A stretch of DNA of 64,000 nt from Streptomyces sp. CB02366 (GCF_001905905.1 NZ_LIVT01000014.1:62001-126000), one strand, 5' to 3'; shown: positions 34,453 to 44,565, numbered from the stretch's first letter. Made by a program: numbers and translations. Notes: generated by a model not told the origin, from the sequence alone.

Positions 34453-36831
34453 ATGGCCGACAGCGCCGCACCCACAACGCCCGCTCCGCCCGCCGCACCC
34501 ACCGCCTCCGCCCCGGCATCGGCTCCGGCGTCTGCCGCGCCTTCGGCGACGGCCAAAGAGCCCGGGGCGCCCGGGACGACCACATTCGATGCGCTCGCCG
34601 GTACCCGGCCGCGTATCCGGCGCGATGTGCTGTTCACCGAGACCCCCGGCGGGGTGCTGTTCCACAACGCCGACGGGGGCTTCCACCTCACCGGCCGGAC
34701 CGCCTACCGCTTCGCCTCCCTCGTCGTCCCGCACCTCACCGGAGCGCACCGACTGGCTGACCTCTGCGCCGGGTTCGGGCCCGCGCAGCGGGCGATGGCC
34801 GCCGAACTGGTCAAGACGCTGTACGCGCGCGGCTTCGCCCGCGACATCCCCGAGGCGCAGGCCACCGGGGAGACCGTGGACGAGAAGACCGCCGAACGGT
34901 TCGCCGCGCAGATCGCCTACGTCGACCACTACACCGACGACGCCCCCGCCCGGTTCGCCCGCTACCGCGCCACCCGCGTCGCCGTCCTCGGCGACGACGA
35001 GACGGCCCACTGGTGCGCGCTCAGTCTCGTACGCAACGGATGCGCGGCCATCGGCACCGCCGCGTCAGCGGCCCCCGGCGCCAGGACGGCCCCGCGCGGC
35101 CTCGCCGCCGCCGACTCCGACCCGGACCCCGGCCCCACCCCCGGCGACCTCGCCGCCGAGGCCGCCGCCAACGGAGCGCGGGTGGAGGCCGTCCCCGCCG
35201 GAACGGGAGCGGGTTGGGCCGACCTCGCCGGTTACGACGTCGTCGTGGTCACCGGCGTGGACGCCGGGGCGCGCACCCACCGGCTGCTGGCCGCCGGGGC
35301 GCCCGAGGGTGTGACGCTCATCCCCGCCTGGCTGTTCGGCCGCCGTCTGGTCGTCGGCCCGCTCGCCACCGCCGGCTCCGCCGGCTGCTGGAACTGCGCC
35401 CTGCTGCGCCTGGGCGGCAACGTCGACGCCCCAACGGCGGCCGAACTGTGGAGCGAGGCAGCCGGGGCCGCGCCGACCACGCGAGCCCCGCTGTCCGGGC
35501 CGATCGCCGCCATGGTCGGCAACCTCGTCGGCTACGAGATCTTCCGCCTGGCCACCGGGGCGCTGCCCGCCGAGACGGCCGGCCACGTCCTCGTCCAGGA
35601 CCTGGAATCGCTGGACGTGATGGCCGAGCCGGTCCAGCCCCACCCCCGGTGCACCCGGTGCGCCGCGCTCCCGGCCGGAGGCGGCGCGGCGAGCCCCGCC
35701 GCCCTGCCCGAAGGGCTCGCGCTGCCCGTCACGGCGACCGTGGAGACCGCCCGCGACGCGGAGGAACTGGTCGATGAGCTGAACCGGATCAGCGCCGTGC
35801 TGGTCCGCCCGTACACCGGGATCTTCCGCCGCTACGACGACGAGGAGCTGACCCAGACCCCGTTGAAGCTCAGCCGCGTCGAGGTGGCGCTCGGGGGCGG
35901 CGAGCGCCGGCGCATCGCCGCGTTCGACGTGCACCACCTGGCCGGCGCGCGGACGCGGGCGCTGTACGCGGCGGCCGAGGCGTACGTGGAGCACGTGGTC
36001 CCCCCGGCGGACGTCGAGGATGGCGACCGGGCGGACGGCCGGGCCCTGCGGAGGCTGGGGCCCGACGCCCTGACGACCGGCGGCGGCACCGGGGCAGTGC
36101 CCGCCGCGTGGGCGGTCGCGACCTCCCTCATCGGCAAGGACCCGGTACGCGTTCCGGCCGCCGCCCTGCGCCCGTTCGGGCCCCACAACCACGACCGGGC
36201 CCACCTGGCGACCACGGCGGGATCCGGGGCGGGCGGCAGCGCGGCGGAGGCGGCAGGGCGCGGGCTGCTCTCCGCGCTCGCCCACGACGCCCTGCTCCGT
36301 GCCGTGCGGGGGACCACCCGGGTCGGTCCGGTGGCGGTCGGCGGCGACGATCCGGAACTGGTGTTCCTGCTGAAATCGGCGGCCAACCTGGACATCGCCG
36401 TGGACCTCCTCGACCTGGGCGAGGCGGACCGCTCCTCGGCGTCCGTGGTGCTGGCCCGGGAGGCGGACGGCCCTTCCTCGGCGGGGCGTTGGGCGGTCGG
36501 TGCCGGACTGTCCCGGCGCGCGGCCACCGCCGCCGCCCTGCGCGACCTCCTCGGCCAGGTGCAGCTCGCCGCCGAGGACCCGGGGGCGGCGGTCGATCCC
36601 GGGGATCCGCTCATGGCCGACCTGGCAGTCGGGGCGATCGCGGTGGGCGGGGCGTCCGTCGCGGCGGACGGCGCCGAGACCACGTTCGACGCGGTGCTGG
36701 AGGCCCTGCGGTCCGCGGGACGCGACGCCCTGTACGTGTCGACGACCCCGGCGGACCTGGCCTCCGTGCCCATCGCCACGGCCCGGGTCCTGCTCACGGT
36801 GGACGGCGAGGGCGGTACCGATGCCCGTTGA
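34453..36831 (+). CDS. TOMM leader-peptide-binding E1-like protein with degenerate YcaO-like tail
   Basis: A 792-aa protein. After a disordered Ala/Pro/Thr-rich N-terminus comes a winged-helix region (about residues 50-140), an E1/ThiF-like fold (VAVLGDDETAHWCALSLVRN at about 176) and two CxxC pairs (CWNC about 313, CTRC about 400) that would bind zinc. This is the C protein of azoline synthetases that holds the leader peptide for the YcaO enzyme. About 390 further residues start RPYTGIFRRYDDEELTQTPL and resemble a YcaO fold without its ATP-binding Glu motifs, so it is probably structural. Start ATG 34453, 5 nt after the regulator stop. Confidence 0.8.
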   Translation: MADSAAPTTPAPPAAPTASAPASAPASAAPSATAKEPGAPGTTTFDALAGTRPRIRRDVLFTETPGGVLFHNADGGFHLTGRTAYRFASLVVPHLTGAHRLADLCAGFGPAQRAMAAELVKTLYARGFARDIPEAQATGETVDEKTAERFAAQIAYVDHYTDDAPARFARYRATRVAVLGDDETAHWCALSLVRNGCAAIGTAASAAPGARTAPRGLAAADSDPDPGPTPGDLAAEAAANGARVEAVPAGTGAGWADLAGYDVVVVTGVDAGARTHRLLAAGAPEGVTLIPAWLFGRRLVVGPLATAGSAGCWNCALLRLGGNVDAPTAAELWSEAAGAAPTTRAPLSGPIAAMVGNLVGYEIFRLATGALPAETAGHVLVQDLESLDVMAEPVQPHPRCTRCAALPAGGGAASPAALPEGLALPVTATVETARDAEELVDELNRISAVLVRPYTGIFRRYDDEELTQTPLKLSRVEVALGGGERRRIAAFDVHHLAGARTRALYAAAEAYVEHVVPPADVEDGDRADGRALRRLGPDALTTGGGTGAVPAAWAVATSLIGKDPVRVPAAALRPFGPHNHDRAHLATTAGSGAGGSAAEAAGRGLLSALAHDALLRAVRGTTRVGPVAVGGDDPELVFLLKSAANLDIAVDLLDLGEADRSSASVVLAREADGPSSAGRWAVGAGLSRRAATAAALRDLLGQVQLAAEDPGAAVDPGDPLMADLAVGAIAVGGASVAADGAETTFDAVLEALRSAGRDALYVSTTPADLASVPIATARVLLTVDGEGGTDAR

Positions 36832-39004
36832 GACCGCGCGGGACGCACCCGACGCGCCCCCGGCGCCGCACGCATCCCGAGCGCCTGGCGTACCGGAAGC
36901 ACGCCAGGAACCGGACGCACCCCGCACCCCGGGCCCCCAGGGCCCCCCGGACGCGCCCCAGGCCCAGGATTCCCCGCACGCGGCCACGCCGGCCGTCCCG
37001 CTCGGGCCCGTCGTACTGGGGGAAGGCGCCCGGTCGTTCGCGGAGCTCCTGGGGAAGGCGCTGGCCCGGCACGGGGGGACGGCGAACGCCGTGCCGCTGG
37101 ACGTTCAACCCCTCGGCGTACAGGACGCGTTCACGGCCGAGGAACCCGTGTCCGAGGGCGATGCCGTACCTGTTCGCCACTACGGGCGGCATGCCGTCGT
37201 GGGCCCCTTCCCGGTACGGACCGGTACCGATCCGCACGACCGGCCCGGCCCCGAGGTCCCGTACGACCGGCTCGCCCCGCACCACCACAGCCCCTGCGCC
37301 CGCTGTCTGGAGCGCCGCTGGCAGGCGGTCCGGTCCGTCGCCGTGCGCGAGGCGCTGGAACTGGGCTCCGGGACCGGGGCCGCAGGGCCGCCCCCGTACC
37401 TGACCCTCTTCGCGGCCGAAGCCGTCGCCGGGGTGATCGCCGCCCGGCTGGCCGGGGGCGGGCCGAAGACCGGGGCCTTCCCGGCCGTCCACCTGGTCGA
37501 CCTCCAGACCCTGGCCGTACGCCACTACCCGCTCGTCCCCGATCCGGAGTGCCCCGGCTGCGCGCGGCCCGAGCCCGACAGCGACGAGGCCGCCGCGCTC
37601 ACCCTGCGGCCCGCGCCCAAGCTGCGTCCCGGCGGCTTCCGGGTCCGGGACATCGCGGACTACGAACTGCCCGTCCAGCCGTATGCCAACCCCGTCTGCG
37701 GGGCGCTTGGCCCCTCCGTCGTCCAGGACGTCTCCTCCACGTCCACCTCCGCCACCATCGGATGCTTTTCGCTGAGGTCGGGACCGTACCTGCGCGAGAC
37801 GTTCTGGGGCGGGCACGCCGACACCTTCGCCGAGAGCATGCGCATCGGGGTCCTGGAGGGCCTGGAGCGGTACGCGGGCATGCGGCCCCGGTCCAAGCAC
37901 GCCCAGGTCAGGGCCAGTCTGCACGCCCTGCGCGCGGAGGGCCGGGCAGTCGTGGACCCGCGCGTCTGCGGCCTGTACTCCGACGCCTTCCACCGGGCCG
38001 ATCCGCGGGTGCGGCCCTTCACCCCGGACCGGGAGATCCCCTGGGTGCGCGGCTGGTCGCTCCGCGACTCCCGCACCGTCCTGGTCCCCGAAGTGCTCAC
38101 GTACTACCACGCCCCCGGCCTGGAGAACCGGTTCGTGCAGGAGAGCTCCAACGGCTGCGCCTCCGGCGGCGCGCTGGAGGAGGCCGTCTACTTCGGGCTG
38201 ATGGAGGTCGTCGAGCGGGACGCGTTCCTGCTCGCCTGGTACGGGCGGGCCGCGCTCCCCGAGATCGACGCGCGCACCAGCCGCCGCCCCGCCGTCCGGC
38301 ACATGGTGGACCGGCTGGAGATGTACGGGTACGAGGCGCGGTTCTTCGACACCCGGATCACCTTCCCGATCCCCGTCGTCACCGGCGTCGCCGTCCGTCC
38401 CGACGGCGGGCCCGGCCGGATGTGCTTCGGCGCGGGCGCCGGGCTCGACCCGGAGGCGGCGCTCGCCGGGGCGCTCTGCGAGATCGCCACCGACGCCGTC
38501 AACCTCCCGGGCCGCACCGAGCGGGACGAGGCGCGGCTGCGGGCCATGGCCACCGACTTCGCCAAGGTCGAGGCGCTGCACGACCACCCGCTGGCGTACG
38601 GGATACCGGAGATGGGCGACCACGCGGACTTCCTGCTCGGCCCACCCGGCGCCGTCCGCCCGCCGGCCCGTTCCTTCGCGGAGCTGTACGGGGAAGGGCC
38701 CGGCGCCCGGCCGGTCCTCCCCGCGTCCGACGATCTGCGCGAGGACCTGCTGCGGTGCGTGGACGCCGTCGCCGCCGCCGGGTTCGACGTGGTGGTCGTC
38801 GACCAGACCATGCCCGAACAGCGCGACCTCGGGCTCACGACGGTGAGCGTGATCGTGCCCGGACTGCTGCCGATCGACTTCGGCTGGACCCGCCAGCGCG
38901 CCCTCGGCATGCCCCGGCTGCGCACCGCCCTGCGCGAGGCGGGGCTGCGGACGGCGGACCTCACCGACGCCGATCTCAACCCGGCCCCGCACCCGTTCCC
39001 CTGA
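36821..39004 (+). CDS. TOMM YcaO cyclodehydratase 1
   Basis: A 727-aa enzyme. The N-terminal 250 residues are partly low complexity and hold two CxxC motifs (CARC about 159, CPGC about 244), like a trimmed zinc-binding C-protein segment. The YcaO domain follows: GVLEGLERYAG and NGCASGGALEEAVYFGLMEV with VVERDAFLLAWY carry the acidic ATP/Mg ligands, and the protein ends in PAPHPFP, the Pro-rich C-terminus that marks azoline-forming YcaO proteins. It should phosphorylate backbone amides to form thiazolines and oxazolines from Cys and Ser/Thr. The start overlaps the end of the upstream gene. A second complete copy lies at 47547. Confidence 0.92.
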   Translation: MPVETARDAPDAPPAPHASRAPGVPEARQEPDAPRTPGPQGPPDAPQAQDSPHAATPAVPLGPVVLGEGARSFAELLGKALARHGGTANAVPLDVQPLGVQDAFTAEEPVSEGDAVPVRHYGRHAVVGPFPVRTGTDPHDRPGPEVPYDRLAPHHHSPCARCLERRWQAVRSVAVREALELGSGTGAAGPPPYLTLFAAEAVAGVIAARLAGGGPKTGAFPAVHLVDLQTLAVRHYPLVPDPECPGCARPEPDSDEAAALTLRPAPKLRPGGFRVRDIADYELPVQPYANPVCGALGPSVVQDVSSTSTSATIGCFSLRSGPYLRETFWGGHADTFAESMRIGVLEGLERYAGMRPRSKHAQVRASLHALRAEGRAVVDPRVCGLYSDAFHRADPRVRPFTPDREIPWVRGWSLRDSRTVLVPEVLTYYHAPGLENRFVQESSNGCASGGALEEAVYFGLMEVVERDAFLLAWYGRAALPEIDARTSRRPAVRHMVDRLEMYGYEARFFDTRITFPIPVVTGVAVRPDGGPGRMCFGAGAGLDPEAALAGALCEIATDAVNLPGRTERDEARLRAMATDFAKVEALHDHPLAYGIPEMGDHADFLLGPPGAVRPPARSFAELYGEGPGARPVLPASDDLREDLLRCVDAVAAAGFDVVVVDQTMPEQRDLGLTTVSVIVPGLLPIDFGWTRQRALGMPRLRTALREAGLRTADLTDADLNPAPHPFP

Positions 39005-39115
39005 CCCTGAGCGGACCTGGCCGGCGCCCACGGCCCCGCCCCCCGCCTCTCCCCGCGCCCCGCCCCGAGCCTTCTCCCGGGAGTCCGCCCCTCCCGCCGC
39101 GACCAAGGAGCCCCC

Positions 39116-40705
39116 ATGGGATACGCCCATGAATACGCCGCCGCGATCATGCATCGCGGCCGAATCCCGATGGAACCCGCCGACTACGTACCGAACTGGC
39201 AGGACGGCCCCCGCAAGGCGAAGTACCACCCCGGCGCCGACGGCTTCCCGCTGCCCGACGCCCCCTATCCGGCCGGGGCGACGCTCGACCGGGGGCTGCA
39301 CCCCGAAACGGGCCGCGCGTACGGTGAGTTCGACCTCGTCACGCTCTCCGGCATGCTCCGCGACTCCTACGGTTTGACCGGCCGCCGCCTCGGGGTCCAG
39401 GCCAACACGGACCTGAACGCGCTGCCCCACTACCCGCTGGCCAACTGGTCGCGCGGCACCGCGTCGGGCGGCGGACTCTACCCGGTCAGCATCCACTGGG
39501 TGTCAGGGCCGAGCGCCCCCGTGCCGCCCGGAGTGCACTACTACTCCACCCGGCACCACACCATGCAGCGGCTGCTCACGGGAGACGCCTCCGGCCGGGT
39601 GCGCGACGCGCTGGGGGAGGGCGCGCCGGGCGCCTGGACCGATCAGTACCTGGTCCTCGGCATCAAGTACTGGCAGAACTCGTTCAAGTACAACAGCTTC
39701 TCCTTCCATGCCGTCTCCATGGACCTCGGTGCCTGCGTCCAGACCTGGCGGATGTGGGCGTCGGCCCGCGGCCTGGCCGTCGAGCCGGCCCTCTGGTTCG
39801 ACGAGGAGCGGCTCGCCGAGCTGCTGGGCGTGGACCCGGCACGGGAAGGGATCTTCGCCGTGGTCCCCCTCCAGTGGGCTGGTGCGAAGCCGAGTTCGCC
39901 GCGGCGAGTGACCGCCGCTTCCGCCGTGTCCGTGCGGCGCGGCGACGTCGAGCGCTCGCGGACGGTCCTCACCTTCGACGCGTTGCTCAGGATGCAGGCG
40001 GCCACCGCGACCGGGGCCGCCGCCCGGCCCGCCCCCGACGCCCTGGCCCCGGCCGCCGCGCACCCCGCCGACGAGCGGCTGCCGGAGACCGCTCTGCCGC
40101 CGCCCCGGCCGCTGGACGCCGACGTGCGCTCCGCGCTCCGTGCCCGCCGTAGCAGCTTCGGCCGTTTCGACGCGCAGAAGCCCGTCGCCGCGGACCAGTT
40201 GGCCGCCTGCCTGGCCGCCGCGTCGGCCGGATCGCGGATCGGCGGCGACACCGGTGACGTACGGCTGGCGCGGCTGTACGCCTTCGTCAACCACGTCGAG
40301 GGCGTCGAGCCCGGCTCGTACGCCTACGACCCCGAACGGCACACCCTGCGACGGGTGAAGGAGGGGCGGCCGGGGGAGTTCCTCCAGAAGAACTACTTCC
40401 TCGCCAACTACAACCTGGAACAGGCGGGGGCCGTCCTCGTGCCGACGGTCCGCACCACCGCCGTCCTGGACGCGGTGGGCGACCGGGGATACCGGCTGGT
40501 CAACGCCACGATCGGGGCCGTCGCCCAGTCCGTCTACACGGCGGCGGCGGCCGTGGGCCTCGGCTGCGGGGTGGCCCTCGGCTTCGACAACATCTCCTAC
40601 ATCGAGGAACTTGGCCTCGAAGAGACCGGTGAGGCACCCCTGCTGATCATGATGATCGGCAACGAACGCCCCGCCCCCGCCGACTTCCGCTACGAGATCG
40701 CCTGA
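39116..40705 (+). CDS. SagB-type FMN azoline dehydrogenase, tandem nitroreductase fold
   Basis: A 529-aa flavoprotein built of two nitroreductase-like halves. The first half has ASGGGLYPVSIHWVSG and a region YNSFSFHAVSMDLGACVQTW; the second starts near residue 340 with RRSSFGRFDAQKPV and contains AVAQSVYTAAAAVGLGCGVA. This is the SagB/BcerB family that oxidises azolines to azoles with FMN. AAGGAG precedes the ATG. Its place between the YcaO gene and the dehydratase genes fits a combined azole/dehydroamino-acid pathway. Confidence 0.9.
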   Translation: MGYAHEYAAAIMHRGRIPMEPADYVPNWQDGPRKAKYHPGADGFPLPDAPYPAGATLDRGLHPETGRAYGEFDLVTLSGMLRDSYGLTGRRLGVQANTDLNALPHYPLANWSRGTASGGGLYPVSIHWVSGPSAPVPPGVHYYSTRHHTMQRLLTGDASGRVRDALGEGAPGAWTDQYLVLGIKYWQNSFKYNSFSFHAVSMDLGACVQTWRMWASARGLAVEPALWFDEERLAELLGVDPAREGIFAVVPLQWAGAKPSSPRRVTAASAVSVRRGDVERSRTVLTFDALLRMQAATATGAAARPAPDALAPAAAHPADERLPETALPPPRPLDADVRSALRARRSSFGRFDAQKPVAADQLAACLAAASAGSRIGGDTGDVRLARLYAFVNHVEGVEPGSYAYDPERHTLRRVKEGRPGEFLQKNYFLANYNLEQAGAVLVPTVRTTAVLDAVGDRGYRLVNATIGAVAQSVYTAAAAVGLGCGVALGFDNISYIEELGLEETGEAPLLIMMIGNERPAPADFRYEIA

Positions 40706-40717
40706 CGGGGGCCGACG

Positions 40718-43516
40718 ATGACCACCACCCCCTCCGATGCCCGCTCCGACGCCCCCTCCGCGACCGGCAACCGCCCAGCGCCCGCGTTCATGCTGCGCGT
40801 GGCCGGGCTCCCGGCCGACGCGGTCCGGGCCCTGCGCTGCCCCGGCAGCCGCCGCTGGGCCGACGGCGTCCTCGACGCCACGGAGCAGCTCGCACGGCTC
40901 GCCGGGAAGGCCGGGGACCACCTGCACGGGCTGATCGGCGGCAGCGACGACGAACCGTCGCGCCGCGCCCTGCTGGCGCTGCGCCGCGACGTCTTCAACA
41001 ACCGGCTGCCGAGCCCTTCCACCGCCGAGGAGGCACTCGCCCGCGTCCGCGCCCTCGACCCGGCCGCCGCCCGCATCCTCATCGACTGGCTGACCGGCCG
41101 GCGCGCACTGGACGAACTGCGGTGCGCCGGGGCCGCCCTGCTGGCCGACGAGACCGGCCGCAGCCGCGCCGAGCTGGCCCGGATCGCCGGACACGAACGC
41201 CTGCGCAAGGGGCTGCTGCTCGCCTCGCCGACCCTGGACGGGCAGCTCGACGCCTACCGGGAGAAGGCGTCCCGCCCCGGGGCACGACCGGACCGAAAAC
41301 AGCGCAAGATCGAACGGTCGCTGCTCTCCTACGTCTACCGGACCGCGTGCAAGACCAGCCCGTTCTCCACCTTCACCGGCGTCGCCCCCGGCATCTTCGG
41401 CGGCTCGGACGGACTGCGCGTGCACGTCGGCGAGGAGTGGCGGACGCAGGTCAGGCTGAACGTCGTGGCGCTGGGGCGGCTGGCCGACGCGGTGCTCGCC
41501 GACCCGGCCCGCCGCGCCGATCTGCCGCTCGCCCCCGCCTCCGGCTGGGGCCGCGACGAGGACCGCGTGCGGTACGTCCGGCGCTGGGTCACCATCGGCG
41601 ACGAGGACGCGGCCGTCACGTTCGACGCGGTGAAGGACCGCCTGTTCTTCCTGCGCCGCAGCGGCACCCTGGAACGGCTGCTCGGCCTGTTCGAGGAGCG
41701 CGGCGCCGTGCGCTACGGCGAGGTGGCCGCCTGGCTGGAGCGGGACCGCGGCGCCGCGCGCGAGGAGTGCGAGCAGTACCTCGCGGCGCTCCTGGACGTC
41801 GGCATGGTCCAGGTGCCGTGTCTGCGGACCGAGGTCCACGACACCGACCCGCTGCGCGCGTTCCAGGCCGCGCTGCGCGGTCTCGACCGTCCCTGGGCCG
41901 ACCGGCTCGCGGACCGGCTGGAGGAGCCGGCCGCCCACGCCGCCCGCTTCGCCGAGGCCCCGCCGGACGAGCGGCGGGCCCTGCTGGCGGCCGTACGGGC
42001 GGGGCTGCGGGCGATCCAGGAGGAGGAGCTGGGGGCCGAGCACGCCAAGGTCCCGCAGACGCTGCTGTACGAGGACGCGGCGGCGGGCGCGTTCCCGGCG
42101 CCCGGCGGCGCGCAGGCGCCGCCCGGCCTCGACGCCGCCCCGGGCCGGGGCTCCGGGGCGGCCCTCACCCTGGACCCGGACGCCTGGCGGGAGTTGGCCG
42201 CCGGGCCGCTGGCCGCCGTGGAGCGGGTGCTGCCCGCCTTCGACCTCACCCTCCCGCAGCGGATCACCTTCCAGGGATTCTTCCTGGCGCGCTACGGACG
42301 CGGCGGGCGCTGCGACGACCTGCTGAAGCTGGTCCACGACTTCCACGAGGACTTCTTCGACCAGTACATGACGTTCACCGCCTCGCGCACCCCGTACGAA
42401 GCCGACGGGACCTACGTCCCCGAGGTCAACTGGCTCGGGCTGGAACGGCTCCGAGCGCTGGACACCGCGCGGCGCGCCTTCACCGCCCGGATGACCGGGC
42501 TGTGGGAGGTGGCGGGGCCCGAGGCCGCCGAGGTGCGGATCGACGACGCCTTCCTGGACGCGGTCGCCGGCGAACTCGACGTACCACCGGGCGGCTTCGC
42601 CCCGATGAGCCATCACGTCCAGATCGCCGACCGGCCTGGCGACCCTCTCGTCGTCCTCAACCGGTCCTACGGCGGGGTGTCGTTCCCGTTCAGCCGGTTC
42701 ACCCAGCTCTTCGAGGGCCTCGGTGAACGGCTCCTCGCGGGCGCCGGGGAGCAGGCGCCCGAGGGGGCGGTCCTCGCCGAGGTCACCGGAGGCCCGGTCA
42801 CCAGCAACCTCAACCTGCACGGCCGGCTCACTCCGTACGAGATCGTCTGTCCCGGTGAACGCGGCACGCTGGAGCCGGAGTTCAGGATCGACCTGGACGA
42901 CCTGTACCTCGTGCACGACCCCGGGGACGACCGGCTCGCCCTGCGTTCGGTCCGCCTGGACCGCGAGGTGATCCCCGTTTACCTCGGCTACCTCGTCCCG
43001 CTCGCCCTCCCCGAGCTGCCCCGCACCCTGCTCCTCCTCTCCCCGACCTCGATGGCCCCGCTCAACGTGTGGGCGGGCGTCCCCGAGGCCGAGCCGCGCG
43101 GCGGGGTCACCGGGCGGCCCCGGGTGCGGCACGGCTCGCTCGTGCTGAGCCGGCGGAGCTGGAGCGCCCCGGCCACCGTCCTGCCGCCGCACCGGCCGGG
43201 GGCGCCCGAGGACGGCTGGTTCCTGGACTGGCACGCCTTCCGGCGCACCCACGGCCTGCCCGACCGGGTCTTCGCGACCGTGTCGGACACCGGAGCCCGG
43301 GGCGCGACCGGGGCCAAACCGCAGTACCTCGACTTCGACAGCCCGCTCTCCCTGTCCGCCTTCGAGGCGCTGGTCAAGTCCCCGGAGGCCCGCGTGGTGT
43401 TCCGGGAGATGCTGCCGGACGAGGACGCGCTGCCCACCGTCTGCGGCGACCGCCGCCACGTCGCCGAACTGGCCGTGGAGACGGCCGCACCCGCCCGCAG
43501 GAGGAACGCCCCATGA
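40718..43516 (+). CDS. Split LanB dehydratase, tRNA-Glu-dependent glutamylation protein
   Basis: A 932-aa protein of the lantibiotic dehydratase N-terminal family. Landmarks are RSLLSYVYRTACKTSPFSTF, LVHDFHEDFFDQYMTFTASR, VQIADRPGDPLVVLNRSYGG and RPRVRHGSLVLSRRSW. In goadsporin and thiopeptide pathways this protein transfers glutamate from glutamyl-tRNA to Ser/Thr of the precursor; elimination is done by a separate protein, here the next gene, with which it overlaps by ATGA. It has no fused elimination domain. Length is somewhat above the usual 850 residues, with a low-complexity insert near residues 455-485. Confidence 0.9.
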   Translation: MTTTPSDARSDAPSATGNRPAPAFMLRVAGLPADAVRALRCPGSRRWADGVLDATEQLARLAGKAGDHLHGLIGGSDDEPSRRALLALRRDVFNNRLPSPSTAEEALARVRALDPAAARILIDWLTGRRALDELRCAGAALLADETGRSRAELARIAGHERLRKGLLLASPTLDGQLDAYREKASRPGARPDRKQRKIERSLLSYVYRTACKTSPFSTFTGVAPGIFGGSDGLRVHVGEEWRTQVRLNVVALGRLADAVLADPARRADLPLAPASGWGRDEDRVRYVRRWVTIGDEDAAVTFDAVKDRLFFLRRSGTLERLLGLFEERGAVRYGEVAAWLERDRGAAREECEQYLAALLDVGMVQVPCLRTEVHDTDPLRAFQAALRGLDRPWADRLADRLEEPAAHAARFAEAPPDERRALLAAVRAGLRAIQEEELGAEHAKVPQTLLYEDAAAGAFPAPGGAQAPPGLDAAPGRGSGAALTLDPDAWRELAAGPLAAVERVLPAFDLTLPQRITFQGFFLARYGRGGRCDDLLKLVHDFHEDFFDQYMTFTASRTPYEADGTYVPEVNWLGLERLRALDTARRAFTARMTGLWEVAGPEAAEVRIDDAFLDAVAGELDVPPGGFAPMSHHVQIADRPGDPLVVLNRSYGGVSFPFSRFTQLFEGLGERLLAGAGEQAPEGAVLAEVTGGPVTSNLNLHGRLTPYEIVCPGERGTLEPEFRIDLDDLYLVHDPGDDRLALRSVRLDREVIPVYLGYLVPLALPELPRTLLLLSPTSMAPLNVWAGVPEAEPRGGVTGRPRVRHGSLVLSRRSWSAPATVLPPHRPGAPEDGWFLDWHAFRRTHGLPDRVFATVSDTGARGATGAKPQYLDFDSPLSLSAFEALVKSPEARVVFREMLPDEDALPTVCGDRRHVAELAVETAAPARRRNAP

Positions 43517-44565
43517 CATCCCCCGTCCCCGCCGCCCCGGCTGCGACCGCCGCCGGACCCTGGCAGGCCACCCACGTCTTCTATGCGGCCAACCCCCGCC
43601 CCTTCCTGCTCACCTGCGTCCGCCCGCTGGTCGCGGAGCTGGAGGCGGACGGGCTGCTCGCCGGCTACTTCTTCATCAACTACTGGCTGGAGGGCCCCCA
43701 CGTACGGCTGCGGCTGAAGCCGTCCTCACCCGCCGCCGAGCCCGAGGTGGCCCGCCGCACCGAGGAGGCCGTGGACGCGTTCCTGACCGAGCGGCCCGCC
43801 CTGTACGAGGTCGACTCCGGTTTCCTCAACGACTTCTACAACACCCTCTTCGAGATCGAGTTCCCCGGCGGCGAGCGCGGTCACTACACGGACGACCGGG
43901 GCCGGATGAACCTGCGCCCCAACAACTCCCGCCACCGCGAGCCCTACGAACCGGAGTTCGGGAAGTACGGCGGCCACGCCGGGATCGAGCTGGCGGAGTG
44001 GCACTTCCGCCACTCCAGCGACCTGGTGATCGACGCCCTCGCCACCAAGAACCTCCACCTGCGGACCGTACTGCTGGGCACCGCGGCCCAGTTCATGATG
44101 GTGATGGCGTCCACCTTCCTGCCGGACCGGGCGGAGCTGACGCAGTACCTCGACGCCTACTACACGTTCTGGCACCGGGCGTTCCCCGGCACGGGGTTCA
44201 TCGGTTCCGCCGAGTACGACACCAACTACGCCCGTACGGCGGACGGGTTGCGGGACCGGTTCGCCCGGGTCCGGGCCGCCACCGCCCCGCCCGGCCGGGC
44301 CCGATCGCTGCCCGGGTCGCTGGCGGGCTGGGCCGAGCACTGCGCCGAACTGCGCGACCGGGCACGGAGGCTGGCCGATGACGGGGACCTGGTCTTCCGA
44401 TCCTGGGACGGCGAGCGGGACGAGCGGGTCACCGACCCCGCCACCGCGCTGCCGCTGCTGCTCTCCCCGTACATGCACATGACCAACAACCGGCTGCACG
44501 TCACCATCCGCGACGAGGCATACCTCAGCCACGTCCTGGGCCGGGTCCTCAAGGAGTCCCCGTGA
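43513..44565 (+). CDS. Thiopeptide-type (SpaB_C) glutamate-elimination protein
   Basis: A 350-aa protein of the thiopeptide-type bacteriocin biosynthesis family. It opens with WQATHVFYAANPRPFLLTCV and contains YWLEGPHVRLRLKPS, EFGKYGGHAGIELAEWHFRH and HMTNNRLHV. This fold either removes glutamate to form dehydroalanine/dehydrobutyrine or, in true thiopeptides, forms the central pyridine. It is the only member in the window and is coupled to the glutamylation gene, so the elimination role is preferred. Both functions cannot normally be met by one protein, so a pyridine ring is unlikely unless another gene lies elsewhere. Confidence 0.87.
   Translation: MTSPVPAAPAATAAGPWQATHVFYAANPRPFLLTCVRPLVAELEADGLLAGYFFINYWLEGPHVRLRLKPSSPAAEPEVARRTEEAVDAFLTERPALYEVDSGFLNDFYNTLFEIEFPGGERGHYTDDRGRMNLRPNNSRHREPYEPEFGKYGGHAGIELAEWHFRHSSDLVIDALATKNLHLRTVLLGTAAQFMMVMASTFLPDRAELTQYLDAYYTFWHRAFPGTGFIGSAEYDTNYARTADGLRDRFARVRAATAPPGRARSLPGSLAGWAEHCAELRDRARRLADDGDLVFRSWDGERDERVTDPATALPLLLSPYMHMTNNRLHVTIRDEAYLSHVLGRVLKESP

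Noticed and set aside
36794..39496. 900-codon minus-strand open frame opposite YcaO 1
   Set aside because: Antisense of the YcaO gene, which has all expected motifs; no ribosome site or family.
39503..43519. 1338-codon minus-strand open frame opposite the LanB and SagB genes
   Set aside because: Antisense shadow of well-identified genes; no domain signature and typical high Gly/Arg/Val content of non-coding frames.
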